Made by a program: the position numbers and the translations under genes
Origin: Pseudomonas farsensis
Lineage (GTDB): Bacteria; Pseudomonadota; Gammaproteobacteria; Pseudomonadales; Pseudomonadaceae
DNA: 64,000 nt
Assembly (NCBI RefSeq): GCF_014268805.2
Contig: NZ_JABWRF020000001.1
Location: 682,001-746,000, forward strand
Direction of reading: 5' to 3'
Notes under the pieces: model-generated
Told to the model about the DNA's origin: nothing
The model's input: the letters and a program-made list of their open reading frames with translations, nothing else
Database searches by the model: none
In this document: positions 18,796 through 29,700 of the stretch, one piece after another
Layout of the letters: each line of letters begins with the position of its first letter
Numbering within the stretch: position 1 is the stretch's first letter

Positions 18796-18884
18796 GGCCA
18801 TCAACGTCGATGGCCGCTTTTTCATCACGACGAAGGCGCCGTGTTGCTTCGCTTGCTTGTGCAGGCGCGGCAGCCGGCGCCTTT
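18796..18884 (+). promoter_or_regulatory. ANTAR-type hairpin and attenuator-like leader of the nitrate reductase gene
   Basis: GGCCATC / GATGGCC forms a seven-bp stem (18796-18815) closed by the hexaloop AACGTC, which has A at position 1 and G at position 4, the signature bound by ANTAR antiterminators such as NasT/NasR. It is followed by a large stem AAGGCGCCG (18833-18841) / CGGCGCCTT (18875-18883) ending in TTT, a weak terminator-like structure 27 bases before the start codon. This suggests nitrate-responsive antitermination. No nasT gene lies in the window. Confidence 0.65.
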
Positions 18885-18910
18885 GGCGTTTCATCAGCAG
18901 GAGATCGCCG

Positions 18911-21900
18911 ATGAGCAGCAGCGAGGTGCGCAGCGTTTGCCCGTATTGCGGCGTAGGGTGCGGCATTGTCATGAGCGTGCGCGAAGGCAGGGTGGTCAAG
19001 GTTAGCGGCGACAAGCAGCACCCCAGCAACTTCGGGCGGCTGTGCACCAAGGGCCTCACTGCCCATGTGCCGCTCGAGGTCGGACGCATGGCCCACGCCT
19101 ATGTGCGCCGCCGGCGCCAGCAGCCGCCGGTGCGTACCGGCATGGATGCCGCCATCGAAGACGCGGCAGCGCGGCTGCGGGCGATCATCGACCAGCATGG
19201 CGCCGACGCCGTGGCGCTGTATGTGTCCGGGCAGATGTCGCTGGAGGCGCAGTACCTGGCCAACAAACTAGCCAAGGGCTACATCCGCACCCGGCACATC
19301 GAGTCCAACTCGCGCCTGTGCATGGCCAGCGCCGGCAGCGGCTATAAGCAGTCGCTGGGCGCCGACGGCCCGCCCGGCAGCTACCAGGACTTCGAGCGTG
19401 CCGAGGTGTTTCTGGTGATCGGCGCGAATATGGCCGACTGTCACCCGATCCTCTTTCTGCGCCTGCTCGACCGGCTCAAGGCCGGCGCCCGGCTGATCGT
19501 TGTCGACCCTCGGCGTAGTGCGACTGCCGACAAGGCCGACCTGTTCCTGCAACTGCGCCCAGGCACCGACATGGCGCTGCTCAATGGCCTGCTGCACCTG
19601 TTGCACGTCAACGGCCATACCGACCCGGCGTTCATCACCCAGCACACCGAAGACTGGGCGCAGATGCCGGCGTTTCTGGCCGACTACACCCCCGAGCGCG
19701 TGGCGGCCATCACCGGCCTTGAGCCTGCCGCCATCCATCAGGCCGCGCGGCTGATCGGCGAGGCCGGTGACTGGATGAGCTGCTGGACCATGGGCCTGAA
19801 CCAGAGCATCCACGGCACTTGGCACAGCAACGCATTGTGCAACCTGCACCTGGCCACCGGCGCCATCTGCCGCCCCGGCAGCGGGCCGTTTTCGCTGACC
19901 GGCCAGCCCAACGCCATGGGCGGGCGCGAGATGGGTTACATGGGCCCCGGGCTGCCGGGGCAGCGCTCGGCGCAGGTGGCCGCCGACCGCGCCTTCGTCG
20001 AGCAGCAGTGGCAATTGGCGCCGGGCACGTTGCGCAGCGAAGGCGGTGAAGGCACGGTGGCGCTGTTCGAGCAGATGAAAAGCGGTGAGGTCAAAGCCTG
20101 CTGGATTATCTGCAGCAACCCGGTGGCCAGCGTCGCCAACCGCCAGCAGGTGATCGACGGCCTGGCCCAGGCGCAATTGGTGATCAGCCAGGATGCGTTT
20201 CTGGACACTGAAAGCAACCGCTACGCCGACATTCTGCTGCCCGCTGCACTGTGGGCAGAAGGGGAGGGCGTGATGATCAACAGCGAGCGTAACCTGACGC
20301 TGATGCCGCGCGCCGTCGAGCCGCCGGGGCAGAGCCTGGAAGACTGGCGCATCATCGCCCGCATCGCCTGCGCCTTGGGCTACGGGCATGCGTTCGACTA
20401 CCCCGATGCCGAGTCGGTATTCGAGGAAATCCGCCGTTTCTGCAACCCCGCCACCGGCTACGACCTGCGCGGCATCGGCTACCGCCAACTGCGCGAGCGC
20501 CCGCAGCAGTGGCCCAGCGCACCGGGGCGGGCCGATCACCGCAGCCCGCAGCGCTACCGCAACGATGGCATCAGCCAGCCGCTGTTGCGCGGCGCCAACG
20601 GCCAGGTGCCTGCGCTGGCGTTTCCCACTGCCAGCGGCAAGGCGCGCTTTTTCGCCAGGCCCTGGCTGCCACCTGCCGAACTGCCCGACCCGGACTTCCC
20701 GTTCGTGCTCAACACCGGGCGTGTGCAGCACCAGTGGCACACCCTGACCAAGACCGGCAAGGTGGCGAGCCTGAACAAGCTCGACCCTGGGCCTTTTGTC
20801 GAGATTCATCCCGACGACGCCCAGCGCCTGGGCATTGCCAACAAGGACCAGGTGGCGATTCGCTCGCGGCGTGGCCAGGCGCTGCTGCCGGCCAGGCTGA
20901 GCGACCGGGTACTGCCCGGCAGCTGCTTTGCGCCGTTCCACTGGAACGACCTGTATGGCGAGCAACTGGCAATCAACGCCGTTACCTGCGATGCGGTGGA
21001 CCCCACCTCGTTGCAGCCGGCGTTCAAGCACTGCGCGGTGGCGCTGGAACGTGTGGCGGGGGAGCGTATCGAGGCGGTCGAGCTGGACCTTGCAGCGCCA
21101 CCCGAGCCTGCACTTGCGCAAGCGCCGCGCCACCGCGTGCTCTGGGCTTCTCAGACCGGCAACGGCGAAGCGTTGGCCCAAAGCTGCGCCGAGCGCCTGC
21201 GCAGCGCCGGGCTTGCCGTTGAGCTGAGCTGCATGGAAGCGGTGAGCCCCCAGCAGTTGGCGGGCGCCGCCAGCGTGCTGCTGATCGCCAGTACCTTCGG
21301 CGATGGCGACGCCCCGGACAGCGGCGCGGCGTTCTGGCACGCCCTGCAAGGCGAGCAGGGCATGCACTGCGCCGCGCTGCCCTATGCGGTGCTGGCCCTT
21401 GGCGATTCGAGCTACGGCCAGTTTTGCGGCTTTGGGCGCAAGCTCGACCAGCGCTTGGCCGAACTCGGCGCCCACCGCTTGCTGGACCGGGTCGATTGCG
21501 AACCGGACTTCGACGAAGCCTTCGACAACTGGCTGGCCAGGCTGCTGGCACAGCTGGGCAGCGCTGCACCGCTTGCCGAGGCCGCGCCGCTGGCTGACGG
21601 CCACAGCCGCCGACAGCCATGGCGGGCTCCGCTGCTGGAAAATCGGCTGCTCAGCGGCCCCGGCTCCAGCAAGGAAACCCGGCAGATCGTGTTCGACCTC
21701 AGCGGCAGCGGCCTCACCTATCAGCCCGGCGATGCCTTGGGCGTATGGCCGCGCAACTGCCCGGCACTGGTCGATGAGGTGCTGGCGCTGATGCAGCTCG
21801 ATGGCACCACCCAGGTGCAGCTCAAGAGCCAGCCGCCGATGACGCTTGCCTACGCATTGGCGCGCCATCTGGATATCACTCGGGTGACGCCCGCGCAGTT

Positions 21901-22684
21901 GGACGTGTTCAGCCAAACCAGCGCAGACCTGGCGGGCCTTGAGCCTGGCGAACTCAAGGCTTGGCTCTGGGGCCGGCAACTGGCCGATGTGCTGCGCGCC
22001 TTCCCCCAGCAGCTGGCGCTGGACACCTGGCTGGACCTGCTGAAACCGTTGCAGCCGCGCCTGTATTCGATCAGCTCAAGCCCTGCTGCGCATCCAGGCC
22101 AGGTGCACCTGACTACCTCGACGGTGCGCTATGGCGCGCGCAAAGGGGTGTGCTCGACGTTTCTGGCCGACCGTGCCGGTGCGCTTGATGTGGCGATTTT
22201 TGCGCAGCCCTCCAAGCATTTTCATCTTCCTGACGACGACGCCACGCCGATCATCATGATCGGCCCCGGCACAGGCATCGCGCCGTTTCGCGGTTTTCTC
22301 GAAGAGCGTGAAGTGCGCGGGGCCAGCGGGCGCAACTGGCTGTTTTTCGGCGAGCAGCAAGCGGCCTGCGACTTCTACTACCGCGACCAGTTGCAGGCCT
22401 GGGAGGCCAGTGGGCACCTGCGCCTGAGCACGGCGTTTTCCCGTGATCAGGCCGAGAAGATCTATGTGCAGCACCGCCTGCTGGAGCATGGCGCCGAGCT
22501 ATGGCAATGGTTGCAGGCGGGGGCGGTGGTGTATGTGTGCGGCGACGCCCAGCGCATGGCCAGGGACGTCGATAGCGCGCTGCGCCAGTTGGTGGCCACG
22601 CATGGCGGCATGGATGACGCTGCGGCGGGCGCTTATGTCGAGGCGCTGGGGCGCGACAAGCGTTATCGCCGGGATGTGTATTGA
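18911..22684 (+). CDS. Assimilatory nitrate reductase fused to a sulfite-reductase-type flavoprotein
   Basis: The 1257-residue fusion has two modules. Residues 1-690 form a molybdopterin oxidoreductase with an N-terminal 4Fe-4S site (CPYCGVGCG with a later Cys in GRLCTKG) and a molydopterin dinucleotide-binding domain, as in NasA/NarB. Residues 740-1257 form an NADPH-flavin electron-input module like CysJ: an FMN flavodoxin domain ([15 protein letters not shown] near 742), an FAD-binding motif RLYSISSSP near 1049, and an NADPH site [12 protein letters not shown] near 1118. It therefore should reduce nitrate to nitrite with NADPH without a separate reductase. ATG 18911 has AGGAG nine bases upstream. 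It lies just before nirBD. Confidence 0.95.
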   Translation: MSSSEVRSVCPYCGVGCGIVMSVREGRVVKVSGDKQHPSNFGRLCTKGLTAHVPLEVGRMAHAYVRRRRQQPPVRTGMDAAIEDAAARLRAIIDQHGADAVALYVSGQMSLEAQYLANKLAKGYIRTRHIESNSRLCMASAGSGYKQSLGADGPPGSYQDFERAEVFLVIGANMADCHPILFLRLLDRLKAGARLIVVDPRRSATADKADLFLQLRPGTDMALLNGLLHLLHVNGHTDPAFITQHTEDWAQMPAFLADYTPERVAAITGLEPAAIHQAARLIGEAGDWMSCWTMGLNQSIHGTWHSNALCNLHLATGAICRPGSGPFSLTGQPNAMGGREMGYMGPGLPGQRSAQVAADRAFVEQQWQLAPGTLRSEGGEGTVALFEQMKSGEVKACWIICSNPVASVANRQQVIDGLAQAQLVISQDAFLDTESNRYADILLPAALWAEGEGVMINSERNLTLMPRAVEPPGQSLEDWRIIARIACALGYGHAFDYPDAESVFEEIRRFCNPATGYDLRGIGYRQLRERPQQWPSAPGRADHRSPQRYRNDGISQPLLRGANGQVPALAFPTASGKARFFARPWLPPAELPDPDFPFVLNTGRVQHQWHTLTKTGKVASLNKLDPGPFVEIHPDDAQRLGIANKDQVAIRSRRGQALLPARLSDRVLPGSCFAPFHWNDLYGEQLAINAVTCDAVDPTSLQPAFKHCAVALERVAGERIEAVELDLAAPPEPALAQAPRHRVLWASQTGNGEALAQSCAERLRSAGLAVELSCMEAVSPQQLAGAASVLLIASTFGDGDAPDSGAAFWHALQGEQGMHCAALPYAVLALGDSSYGQFCGFGRKLDQRLAELGAHRLLDRVDCEPDFDEAFDNWLARLLAQLGSAAPLAEAAPLADGHSRRQPWRAPLLENRLLSGPGSSKETRQIVFDLSGSGLTYQPGDALGVWPRNCPALVDEVLALMQLDGTTQVQLKSQPPMTLAYALARHLDITRVTPAQLDVFSQTSADLAGLEPGELKAWLWGRQLADVLRAFPQQLALDTWLDLLKPLQPRLYSISSSPAAHPGQVHLTTSTVRYGARKGVCSTFLADRAGALDVAIFAQPSKHFHLPDDDATPIIMIGPGTGIAPFRGFLEEREVRGASGRNWLFFGEQQAACDFYYRDQLQAWEASGHLRLSTAFSRDQAEKIYVQHRLLEHGAELWQWLQAGAVVYVCGDAQRMARDVDSALRQLVATHGGMDDAAAGAYVEALGRDKRYRRDVY

Positions 22685-22765
22685 GTGCACCAGAGTGGTG
22701 AGCGTTGCACTGGGTTGGTTCGTTTTCGGCGTGGTTCAACGGCTGCGCGGAAGTTGCTTTGATGG

Positions 22766-22881
22766 TGTAGGAGCGGCCTTGTGTCGCGAAAGGGGGGCGA
22801 AGCGCCCCCAGGATACGCGCACCACGCTCATAGGGCTGGGGCTGCTTCGCACCCCTTTCGCGACACAAGGCCGCTCCTACA
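22766..22881. repeat. Paired inverted REP element
   Basis: TGTAGGAGCGGCCTTGTGTC and its exact inverse bound the unit, with GGGGGGCGAAGCGCCCCC as an inner palindrome near the left arm. Confidence 0.85.
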
Positions 22882-22941
22882 GAGACCGCGCTTGCAAGGT
22901 TTGGCACAGTCCCTGCTTTGACCTTTGCACAACAGCCCCGC

Positions 22942-23026
22942 TGATCAACGGCGATCATCCACGGGCACACACTGATGAGTACAGGCAAAGGCGCCTGGAG
23001 CTTTAGCTCCAGGCGCCTTTTTTGTT
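22942..23026 (+). promoter_or_regulatory. ANTAR-type hairpin and intrinsic terminator (attenuator) before nirB
   Basis: TGATC / GATCA (22942-22957) closes the hexaloop AACGGC, again with A1 and G4. Thirty bases on, a perfect 16-bp stem with a two-base loop (left arm 22987-23002, right arm 23005-23020, core GGCGCCTGGAGC) is followed by TTTGTTTT. This is a strong terminator placed within the nirB 5' leader, 28 bases before its start codon. It fits the NasT-type arrangement in which antiterminator binding allows read-through during nitrate or nitrite growth. Confidence 0.8.
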
Positions 23027-23047
23027 TTCCGTGATCGAGGATCGGCT

Positions 23048-25600
23048 ATGAAGGCAACAGCGAACGGCGCACCCAGAGAACGACTGGTCATTGTCGGCAA
23101 CGGCATGGTTGGCCACCACTGTGTCGAACAACTGGTCGCACGCGGTGCGCTTGAGCGCTTCGAGCTGCATGTGTTCGGCGAAGAGCGCCAGCGCGCCTAC
23201 GACCGTGTGCACCTCTCCGAATACTTTGCCGGCAGTTGCGCCGAAACCCTGGCCCTGTGCGACCAGGCGTTCTATGGCGACAACGGCGTGCACCTGCACC
23301 TGGGCGAGGCGGTGCTGGAAATCGACCGCGAGCGCCGCGAAGTGGTCACCGCCCAGGGCCGCTACGGCTATGCGCAGTTGGTACTGGCCACCGGTTCCTA
23401 CCCGTTCGTGCCACCGGTTGAAGGTTCGGCGGGCGATGCGCGCCTGGTCTACCGCACCCTCGATGACTTGGACGCCATCCGCGCTGCCGCAAGCTCGGCG
23501 CGCCGTGGCGTGGTGGTCGGCGGTGGGCTGCTGGGGCTGGAGGCGGCCAATGCGCTGAAATCCCTCGGCCTGCAAGCCCATGTGGTGGAGTTCGCCCCAC
23601 GGCTGATGCCGGTGCAGCTCGACATTGATGGCGGCGCCGCCCTGAAAGCGCAGATCGAAGCGCTGGGCGTGGGCGTGCACTTGTCCCGCGCTACCCAGTC
23701 GATCAGCGCCGGCGAGCACTACCGCTACCGCATGAACTTCGACGGCGGCGAACACCTGGAAACCGACCTTGTGGTGTTCTCGGCCGGCATCCGCCCCCAG
23801 GACGCCCTGGCCCGTGCCTGCGGCCTGGAAGTCGCCCCCCGTGGCGGGGTGGTGATCGACAACCACTGCACCAGCAGCGACCCGCAGATCTTCGCCATCG
23901 GCGAGTGCGCCTCGTGGAACGGCAGCGTTTTCGGCCTGGTTGCGCCGGGCTATGCCATGGCCCGTAACCTTGCGGCGTTGCTGATGGGCGAGGCAGCCCC
24001 GGCGTTCACCGGTGCCGACATGTCGACCAAACTCAAGCTGCTGGGCGTCGACGTCGGCTCCATCGGCGATGCCCATGGTGCCACGCCGGGTGCGCGCAGC
24101 TACCGCTTCATCGATGAAGCCAACGCTTCGTACCGGCGCCTGGTGGTCGATGCCAGCGGCAAGCATGTGATTGGTGCGGTGCTGGTGGGCGACAACAGCT
24201 ATTACGACACCCTGCTGCAGTACGCCCAGAACGGCATCAAGCTGCCGGCCGACCCTGCGGCGTTGATTCTGCCGCAAGGCGCAGGTGCGCCAGCGCTTGG
24301 CGCCGATGCGTTGCCCGACAGCGCGACCATTTGCTCGTGCCACAACGTCAGCAAGGGCGCGGTGTGCGCCGCCATCGACGGGGGCTGTGCAGACCTGGGT
24401 TCGGTCAAGGCTTGCACCAAGGCTGCCAGTGGTTGCGGTGGTTGCTCGGCGCTGCTCAAGCAGGTGGTCGAGCACGAGCTCAGCGCCCGCGGGGTGGCCG
24501 TGGACAAGAGCCTGTGCGAGCACTTCGCCTACACCCGCCAGGAGCTTTACGCGCTGGTGCGGGTAGAGGGCATTCGCACCTTCGCCGACCTGCTGCAACG
24601 CCACGGCAAGGGCCATGTTGGGTGTGACCTGTGCAAGCCGGCAGTGGGCAACATTCTGGCCTCGTGCTGGAACCAGCCGATCATGGACCCGGCGCTTGTG
24701 CCGCTGCAGGACACCAACGACACCTTCATGGCCAACATGCAGAAAAACGGCACCTACTCAGTGGTGCCGCGCATTCCTGGTGGCGAAATCACCCCGGAAA
24801 AACTTATCGTCATCGGCCAGGTGGCAAAAAAATACGACCTCTACACCAAGATCACCGGCGGCCAGCGCATCGACCTGTTCGGCGCCCAGTTGCACGAACT
24901 GCCGCTGATCTGGGGCGAGCTGATCGAGGCTGGCTTCGAAACCGGCCACGCCTACGGCAAGTCCACCCGCACGGTAAAGTCCTGCGTCGGCAGCACCTGG
25001 TGCCGCTATGGCGTGCAGGACAGCGTGGCCATGGCGCTGCGCCTGGAAGACCGCTACAAGGGCCTGCGCTCGCCGCACAAGCTCAAGTTCGCGGTATCGG
25101 GCTGCACCCGCGAATGCGCCGAAGCGCAAAGCAAAGACATCGGCGTGATTGCAACCGACAAGGGCTGGAACCTCTACGTGTGCGGCAACGGCGGTATGCG
25201 CCCGCGCCACGCCGAGCTGTTCGCCACCGACCTTGACGACGAAACCCTGGTGCGCCTGATCGACCGTGTGCTGATGTTCTACATCCGTACCGCTGACAAG
25301 CTGCAGCGCACCTCGGTATGGCGCGAGAACCTCGAAGGCGGCCTGGACTACCTCAAGCAGGTGGTGCTGGACGACAGCCTCGGCATTGCTGCCGAGCTTG
25401 AAGCGCAGATGCAGCATGTGGTCGAGCAGTATGAATGCGAATGGGCCAACGCCCTGAGCGACCCGGAAAAACTCAAGCGTTTCCGCACCTTCGTCAACGA
25501 CGAACGCCCCGACCCCGACGTGCACTTTGTCCGCGAACGCGGCCAACGCCGCCCGGCCGGCGCGCTGCACCTGATCCCGACCCATGAGGAGGCTGTGTGA
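23048..25600 (+). CDS. nirB: NAD(P)H-dependent assimilatory nitrite reductase, large subunit
   Basis: The 850-residue flavo-siroheme protein reduces nitrite to ammonium. It opens with an FAD/NAD(P)H pyridine nucleotide oxidoreductase domain (LVIVGNGMVGHHCVEQL, then GGGLLGLEAANALKSLG near 160). A BFD-type 2Fe-2S domain lies near 430-480 (CSCHNVSKGAV, GCGGC). The siroheme/4Fe-4S domain follows with CVGSTWCRYG and GCTRECAEA near 650-690. The ATG at 23048 is preceded by GAGG. The stop overlaps the nirD start by one base, so the two subunits are coupled. Confidence 0.97.
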   Translation: MKATANGAPRERLVIVGNGMVGHHCVEQLVARGALERFELHVFGEERQRAYDRVHLSEYFAGSCAETLALCDQAFYGDNGVHLHLGEAVLEIDRERREVVTAQGRYGYAQLVLATGSYPFVPPVEGSAGDARLVYRTLDDLDAIRAAASSARRGVVVGGGLLGLEAANALKSLGLQAHVVEFAPRLMPVQLDIDGGAALKAQIEALGVGVHLSRATQSISAGEHYRYRMNFDGGEHLETDLVVFSAGIRPQDALARACGLEVAPRGGVVIDNHCTSSDPQIFAIGECASWNGSVFGLVAPGYAMARNLAALLMGEAAPAFTGADMSTKLKLLGVDVGSIGDAHGATPGARSYRFIDEANASYRRLVVDASGKHVIGAVLVGDNSYYDTLLQYAQNGIKLPADPAALILPQGAGAPALGADALPDSATICSCHNVSKGAVCAAIDGGCADLGSVKACTKAASGCGGCSALLKQVVEHELSARGVAVDKSLCEHFAYTRQELYALVRVEGIRTFADLLQRHGKGHVGCDLCKPAVGNILASCWNQPIMDPALVPLQDTNDTFMANMQKNGTYSVVPRIPGGEITPEKLIVIGQVAKKYDLYTKITGGQRIDLFGAQLHELPLIWGELIEAGFETGHAYGKSTRTVKSCVGSTWCRYGVQDSVAMALRLEDRYKGLRSPHKLKFAVSGCTRECAEAQSKDIGVIATDKGWNLYVCGNGGMRPRHAELFATDLDDETLVRLIDRVLMFYIRTADKLQRTSVWRENLEGGLDYLKQVVLDDSLGIAAELEAQMQHVVEQYECEWANALSDPEKLKRFRTFVNDERPDPDVHFVRERGQRRPAGALHLIPTHEEAV

Positions 25601-25962
25601 TGAACCTTTCCAATGCTGCTGTAAAGACGCAAAGCAACTGGCAAGCCGTGTGCACTGCGGCTGATCTGGTCGCCGATTCCGGGGTGGTGGTCTGGCACGA
25701 AGGCCAGCAGGTGGCGCTGTTCTACCTGCCGGGGCAGGGCGGTGAGCTGTTTGCCGTCGGCAACCGCGACCCGCGCTCGGGGGCCAACATCATCGGGCGT
25801 GGCTTGGTTGGCTCGGTACAAGGTGAGCTGGTGGTGGCCGCGCCGCTGTACAAACAGCACTTCTGCCTGGACAGCGGGCGTTGCCATGAGGACCCGCAAC
25901 AGGCGCTGCCGGTGTGGGCAGCGCGGATCAGCGGCGGCCAGGTGGAGCTTGCCCGGCGCTAG
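25600..25962 (+). CDS. nirD: Assimilatory nitrite reductase, small subunit
   Basis: The 120-residue Rieske-like NirD subunit shows VVVWHEGQQVALFYLPG and FAVGNRDPRSGANIIGRG. Like typical NirD proteins it has the Rieske fold without a full set of cluster ligands. ATG 25600 is used (TGATG overlap with nirB and GAGGAGG upstream); a GTG three bases earlier is possible. It completes the nitrate-to-ammonium pathway encoded here. Confidence 0.95.
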   Translation: MNLSNAAVKTQSNWQAVCTAADLVADSGVVVWHEGQQVALFYLPGQGGELFAVGNRDPRSGANIIGRGLVGSVQGELVVAAPLYKQHFCLDSGRCHEDPQQALPVWAARISGGQVELARR

Positions 25963-26115
25963 GGTCTGTCTGAAATATGTCTGCGCGAAGGCCAGACAAG
26001 GCGAGACGGGGCAAGGCACGGCCGGGGTCGTGCTCGACTGTATTGGAGTACATGAGCATTCCGAGCCCCGTTTCAACGCCGTACGGGCGAGTGCAGATAC
26101 ACTTCAGACAGAGCC
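25963..26115. repeat. Imperfect 150-bp palindromic element
   Basis: GTCTGTCTGAAATATGTCTG near 25965 is matched in inverse by CAGATACACTTCAGACAG at 26096-26113, and GACGGGGC near 26013 by GCCCCGTTT near 26065. The unit contains no gene and sits between nirD and the Rhs immunity gene, at the edge of an accessory segment. It resembles a miniature inverted-repeat element, but no target-site duplication was verified. Confidence 0.5.
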
Positions 26116-26131
26116 TGGCACTGCACGTCGA

Positions 26132-26701
26132 TCAGCCCATGTGGGGCATTACGCTTTCCAGCGAGAAGTCGAAATCTTCACGGGGCAGGGTTGCGGGCAA
26201 TTGCTGCACCGGCTTGAAGTGCAGGCCGTAGCCGAATGGATGCAGCGGCGCCCCTAGCCCGCTGTAGCCACTGATGTCGACCAGGTAATTGCCTGGGGCA
26301 ACTTCAAGGTAATCATTGTTCTTCAGCCGGTCCTCATAGTTGGCGAGGTAATTTGTGAAAAACTGCGGGTCCCAAGCCATGAGTGCCCCGAGGTCGGCCA
26401 CAATCAGTACCCCTGAGGTGATATGCAGCGGTGCACCGTGGTAGGTGAGGTGCCTGGTGGCACCTGTGGCCAAGGTGCCAGCATCGTCTACGAATACCGC
26501 ATAGTCATCATCTGGAATTTGGTAGATGGGGAAGATCACTCCCTCGACGATGGCTTGGTTGCCTACCGCCTGATCATTGATGAACAGATCAAATACATCG
26601 TTGGAGCGGTAGTCGATGCGGCGCAGGAAGGCCTGCAAGGTGTGTGGGTCGAACAGCACGATCCCGGGAGCGTACAGCGTGATGTTGGCGATGTTCTTCA
26701 T
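26132..26701 (-). CDS. Probable immunity protein of the Rhs effector
   Basis: The 189-residue acidic, soluble protein has no recognised family. It starts MKNIANITLYAPGIVLFDPH at ATG 26701, whose ATGA overlaps the Rhs stop codon, the usual position of a cognate immunity gene. It lacks a signal peptide and membrane segments, consistent with cytoplasmic neutralisation of a nuclease toxin. Function is inferred from position and size only. It is the last gene of the module before the palindromic element. Confidence 0.65.
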   Translation of the reverse strand: MKNIANITLYAPGIVLFDPHTLQAFLRRIDYRSNDVFDLFINDQAVGNQAIVEGVIFPIYQIPDDDYAVFVDDAGTLATGATRHLTYHGAPLHITSGVLIVADLGALMAWDPQFFTNYLANYEDRLKNNDYLEVAPGNYLVDISGYSGLGAPLHPFGYGLHFKPVQQLPATLPREDFDFSLESVMPHMG

Positions 26702-29700
26702 AGATCGCATCCTGGTGTTTTGCTGGAACCGATGATTTTTCGGAAGGCTTCGCCAATGGTCACGTCCTTGGCCAGAATTTGCCCAGTCCGGGGAATCTTC
26801 AGGAAGCCCTTTTCAGTGAACGGTTTATACGCTTTGTCGATCTTGCTCAGCAGGTCTGCCGTAGTTCCTTTGAACTTGCTCGAGAACGGTACCCCCTCCT
26901 TGGCGATTGCCTTGTGGAAATTCTCGTGCACTTTATCTGAGCCGTCGACCTCGTTCGGGTACCAGGAGGGTGAGTCCCACTTGCTCGAGAGTTCGGAGAA
27001 ACCATGGTCATCGGCGTGCCCGCGAGGAAACGGGTGATGCCCCATGCCATCGTGCTTGAGTGGTTTCCAGAATGGCATCCAGCCGAATGGATCGATCCAG
27101 AGCAATGCGTTGGGCGCATAACGATAGAGGTTGGTACCGCCCGCCAAACCTATGGGGTCGGGCTGAGTGAAGCGGCCGATGTCCGGGTCGAAGTAGCGGA
27201 ACGTGTTGTAGTGCAGGCCCGTCTCGCGGTCCAGGTACTGCCCTTGGTAGCGTAGATTTTGCGGCTGGGTCTCATCCGCGCTGTGTCGCTCATCCAGCGG
27301 GGCGCCCCAAGCGCTGTACTGGCACTGCCAGACAATTTCGCCATCCTCTGTGCTGAGCTGCTCAGGCAGGCCGGCCACATTGGTGTGGAAGTACCGCAGG
27401 CGTTCCTCGCCGGCACAACCATCGATGCGCGCCAACGGTTCATGGCCGTAAGCATCGGTGTACACGTACACACTCGCCCGACTATCAGTAATCTCCTGCA
27501 ACAGGCGGAGCCCCTGCCATTGAAACTGCGTGTGGCTGAGCGCTTGGGCGACCCCTTCGCGATAGAGGGTCTTGCTGGTGCGGCGACCGAGTGGGTCGTA
27601 GGTGAACTCGATCCTCTCGCTGATCGGGCCACGCTGTTGATGCACCCGCGTCAGGCGGTCTTCTGCGTCGTACTCGAAACGCTGCGTCAACATGCTGGCG
27701 CAGCGCTTCTCGACCAGGCGCCCAAAACCGTCATAGCGATAGTGCTTGCCGTCGTGACTGAGCAACTGGTCATGCCTTACGGTGCGATTGACCTGATAAC
27801 CGTCAAGCAGATTGCCGGCTTTGTCATAGGCATGAATTTCCACTCGCGGGCTTGGGTTGTCAGCGGTGGTGGATGTGACTGCATGCAGGCGCTCGGTGGG
27901 CCCATGGTCGTAGCGCCGCGTGGTTTGCGAGGGCAAGGTGAAGCCGGCCATGCCAGGCAACTGCGAAAGCCTGTCAGATGAGGTTGGCGGGCAGGGCTGG
28001 AATGGCGTCAGTGTCTCCGCGGCCAGGTTCCCGCCCGCGTCGTACTGGTAGTCTTTTTGCAACAACGCCAGCGAAGCGCTGGAGGCATCGGCGTTGTATA
28101 TGGCCTTTTGCACGATGCGATTGGCGAAGTCATGGCGGGTGCGAGTAGCCAACTGTCCCTGGCTGCGCAGAACTTCGGCGTGCAAGTCGTTGCGCTCGAA
28201 GTCGCTGATGACTCGCCCGTCGAGGTTGATCTGGTGCAGATGGCCAGAACCGTAATACAGGTAGTTGATCCGCCGCAGGTCGTCGAGGATCACCGTCTGC
28301 AAGTTGCCGAGTTCATCGCGCTCCAGTTGCAGCGTACCCAGTTGGGCAGTTTCGCTGATTATCCGATCCAGCGGGTCGTAGCTGAAAGCTACCTGCTGCA
28401 CTTCGCCTTTCAGGCTGGTGAATTGCACTGAAAGCAGATTATCGGCGTGATCATAGAGGTATTCGGTCAGCCCGTCGGCGGTACGTTTGCTTGCCAGGCG
28501 GCCTGCTGCATCCCTGCAATAATGCTGTATCTGCGCCGCCTGTTCCCCGTTTATCTGGCGAGGGTGGCGTAGCTGCGTCAGCTCACCGTTGGCCGCGTAG
28601 CGATAACTGGTTCCGCTGCCATCGAGATTTTGTTGCGCGACCAGCCGATCAAGGGCGTCCCATTCAAAATGGTAGTGCTCATTGTTTTCGTTGCTCAACT
28701 GGCGCATGCGCCCGTAGGCATCGTAGGTGTATCGAACGGTCAAACCCATTGCATCGGTGCGGCTGACCAGGCGCCCGCAACTGTCGTACTGCCATTGAGT
28801 AGCCTGGCCAGCCGGGTCGATATGCCTGGATAGCTGGCCTGAGCTGTCGAACACGTAGCGCTCGACGCGACCATCTGGGTGCTGGATGGAGATCGGGTTC
28901 GCGCACCCGTCGTGATCGAAGTGGGTCACTGCCCCCTGCGCATCTGTTGTTTGCTTCAGATTTCCGCGTGCGTCATAGCGGTAGGTGGTCTGCATCCCCG
29001 AGCAATCGCGATAGGCCAGCAGTTGACCATGGTCGTTCCATTGCAGGTGCCGTATTTTGCCCAGCGGGTCGGTGATACGGATGACGCGGCCATGTGCGTC
29101 GTGCTGATAGCGTGTCTGCCTGCCCAACGGGTCTGTTTCGCAGGTCAGGTTGCCTTTGCGGTCGTACTGGTATCTGCGAGTTCGGCCAGCGCCATCGGTC
29201 ACGCTGGTTGGCAAGGACCAGTGCTCGGTGTAGAGGTAGGTGTGAGTGCGCCCCAGCGGGTCTTCACTGGCCACCATCCGGCCGATCGAGTCATAGCTAT
29301 AACGCCAGGTGTTACCCAGCGGGTCCTGTGTCTCGACAAGCTGACCGTTCTCGATGGTTTCTCGCCAACAGTCTCCGTTGGGGTCGGTGTAGGCGTAAAG
29401 CTCGTACTGGGCGCCCCAAAGGAAGTGCTCTATCCGTCCCAAACTGTCGGTGACTTGTGTATGGCCGGTAGCAATATCGTACTCGAAATGGTATTCCTCG
29501 CCTGTGCCTCCCCAGTGACGCACCACTCTCCATTCATGATCTGGTTGGGTCTCGAGCAAGGTCGGCATCGAGGTGTTGCTGAGGCTTTCTCCGTGGGCGG
29601 GCCTGGAAAGTACCGGGTAGCGCTGCCACTGGTAATGGAAGACTCCGCCAGCCGGCAGTGTCTGACTGGCCATGTAGCCTTCAGCGGTGTAACTGAAACG

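Larger units (their letters stand above)
18502..18910. other. Intergenic region between the ParD-like gene and nasA-type gene
   Basis: This 409-base gap contains no gene. From left to right it holds the divergent promoter area, a REP-type inverted repeat (18580-18745), and the structured leader of the nitrate reductase transcript (18796-18884). Confidence 0.7.
22685..23047. other. Intergenic region between the nitrate reductase gene and nirB
   Basis: This 363-base gap contains no gene. It holds a REP pair (22766-22881) and the nirB leader with an ANTAR-type hairpin and an intrinsic terminator (22942-23026). A promoter for nirB is expected between them, but none is certain by eye. Confidence 0.7.

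Noticed and set aside
19268..21979. 903-codon antisense frame opposite the nitrate reductase gene, and similar long antisense frames elsewhere
   Set aside because: These are shadows caused by high GC content; the opposite strand carries clear family motifs throughout.
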